DNA from: CAWFPR01 sp963817635 | Lineage (GTDB): Bacteria > Acidobacteriota > Vicinamibacteria > Vicinamibacterales > 2-12-FULL-66-21 | NCBI GenBank assembly: GCA_963817635.1 | Contig: CAWFPR010000026.1 | Coordinates: 143,778 to 207,777 of the forward strand | Length of the DNA: 64,000 nucleotides | Reading direction: 5' to 3' | In this document: positions 63,831 through 64,000 of the stretch, piece after piece | How positions within the stretch are numbered: the first letter of the stretch is position 1 | How the letters are laid out: every line of letters starts with the position of its first letter | Program-made: the position numbers and the translations under genes | The notes under the pieces: generated by a model | Database searches by the model: none | What the model was told of the DNA's origin: nothing | What the model saw: the letters and a program-made list of their open reading frames with translations, nothing else

Positions 63831-64000
63831 GGGGAATCGGGGCGCAGGCGTGGGGCCGCAGGCCATGCCGCCTGGAGCCCGTTCGACGCCGGCGCGGCTC
63901 TGGTAATAATGCCGGACTGGACAATCCGCCGGCCGTGCGGCTACGCCTCCGCCGGGCGTACGGTTGCACGGGCGACGAGCCGACGCACGGCCGCCTCCGC
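63831..64000. other. Window end; possible 3' end of a minus-strand gene
   Basis: On the minus strand, TAG at 63941 ends a frame that continues out of the window (AEAAVRRLVARATVRPAEA). Too short to identify. The plus strand shows nothing. Confidence 0.3.

Overview
The window looks like a chromosomal piece of a high-GC member of the Acidobacteriota, probably a Vicinamibacteria-type lineage. That assignment rests on family content: an Oar-like TonB-dependent receptor, two secreted VWA proteins of the acidobacterial type fused to TPRs, an ADOP-type ABC permease, sulfatase-like/TPR fusions and a DUF4159 protein. No rRNA or tRNA gene was found. At least ten genes are split by single-base frameshifts, most of them curable by deleting one G, so the sequence probably comes from an uncorrected, insertion-prone assembly. 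I annotate those loci as one gene each and give the shift position.

Layout. 1-2825: end of a secreted M14 carboxypeptidase. 2829-3973: a two-part inverted repeat array. 3974-5422: gltX. 5499-12000: secreted Ig-like protein, PD40-like protein, Oar-like receptor. 12162-22090: a co-directional run of five envelope genes (two sulfatase-like/TPR, two VWA/TPR, one PD40-like), facing a TPR lipid- or periplasm-directed protein at 22104-23012. 23329-29847: FAD oxidoreductase, DUF4159, PH-like protein, DUF819 transporter and two aspartoacylase-like metallohydrolases. 29990-32200: an aromatic amino acid operon (DAHP synthase-chorismate mutase, prephenate dehydratase) preceded by a Phe-rich leader peptide and a terminator/antiterminator pair. 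32272-43095: M20 peptidases, a TonB-domain lipoprotein, a hybrid histidine kinase, a decayed SelD-associated flavoprotein, a VTT membrane protein, an Asp/Asn hydroxylase and a SLATT-like two-TM protein. 43489-53839: respiratory block with a HemQ-like protein, flavoprotein, partial alternative complex III (actC, actD, actF), a cupredoxin-like protein and an A-type cytochrome c oxidase (coxA, coxC, coxD, coxB). 54060-57058, on the opposite strand: a small operon of an Mrp ATPase, two PCP-reductase-domain proteins and a radical SAM/SPASM enzyme. 57288-63830: ADOP permease, an AbrB/PIN toxin-antitoxin pair and a two-gene aldehyde/isoquinoline-type molybdenum hydroxylase.

How it fits together. The respiratory block supplies a quinol-to-oxygen chain in which a copper protein may replace the usual cytochrome c carrier. 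HemQ and the Mrp/PCP_red/radical SAM operon may serve haem or another tetrapyrrole for it (inference). The clearest regulatory device is the phenylalanine attenuator: translation of five Phe codons would decide whether the aroF-pheA messenger is completed. Several genes have a TANAAT-like hexamer 5-9 nt before the start codon and no ribosome binding site, suggesting leaderless transcripts.
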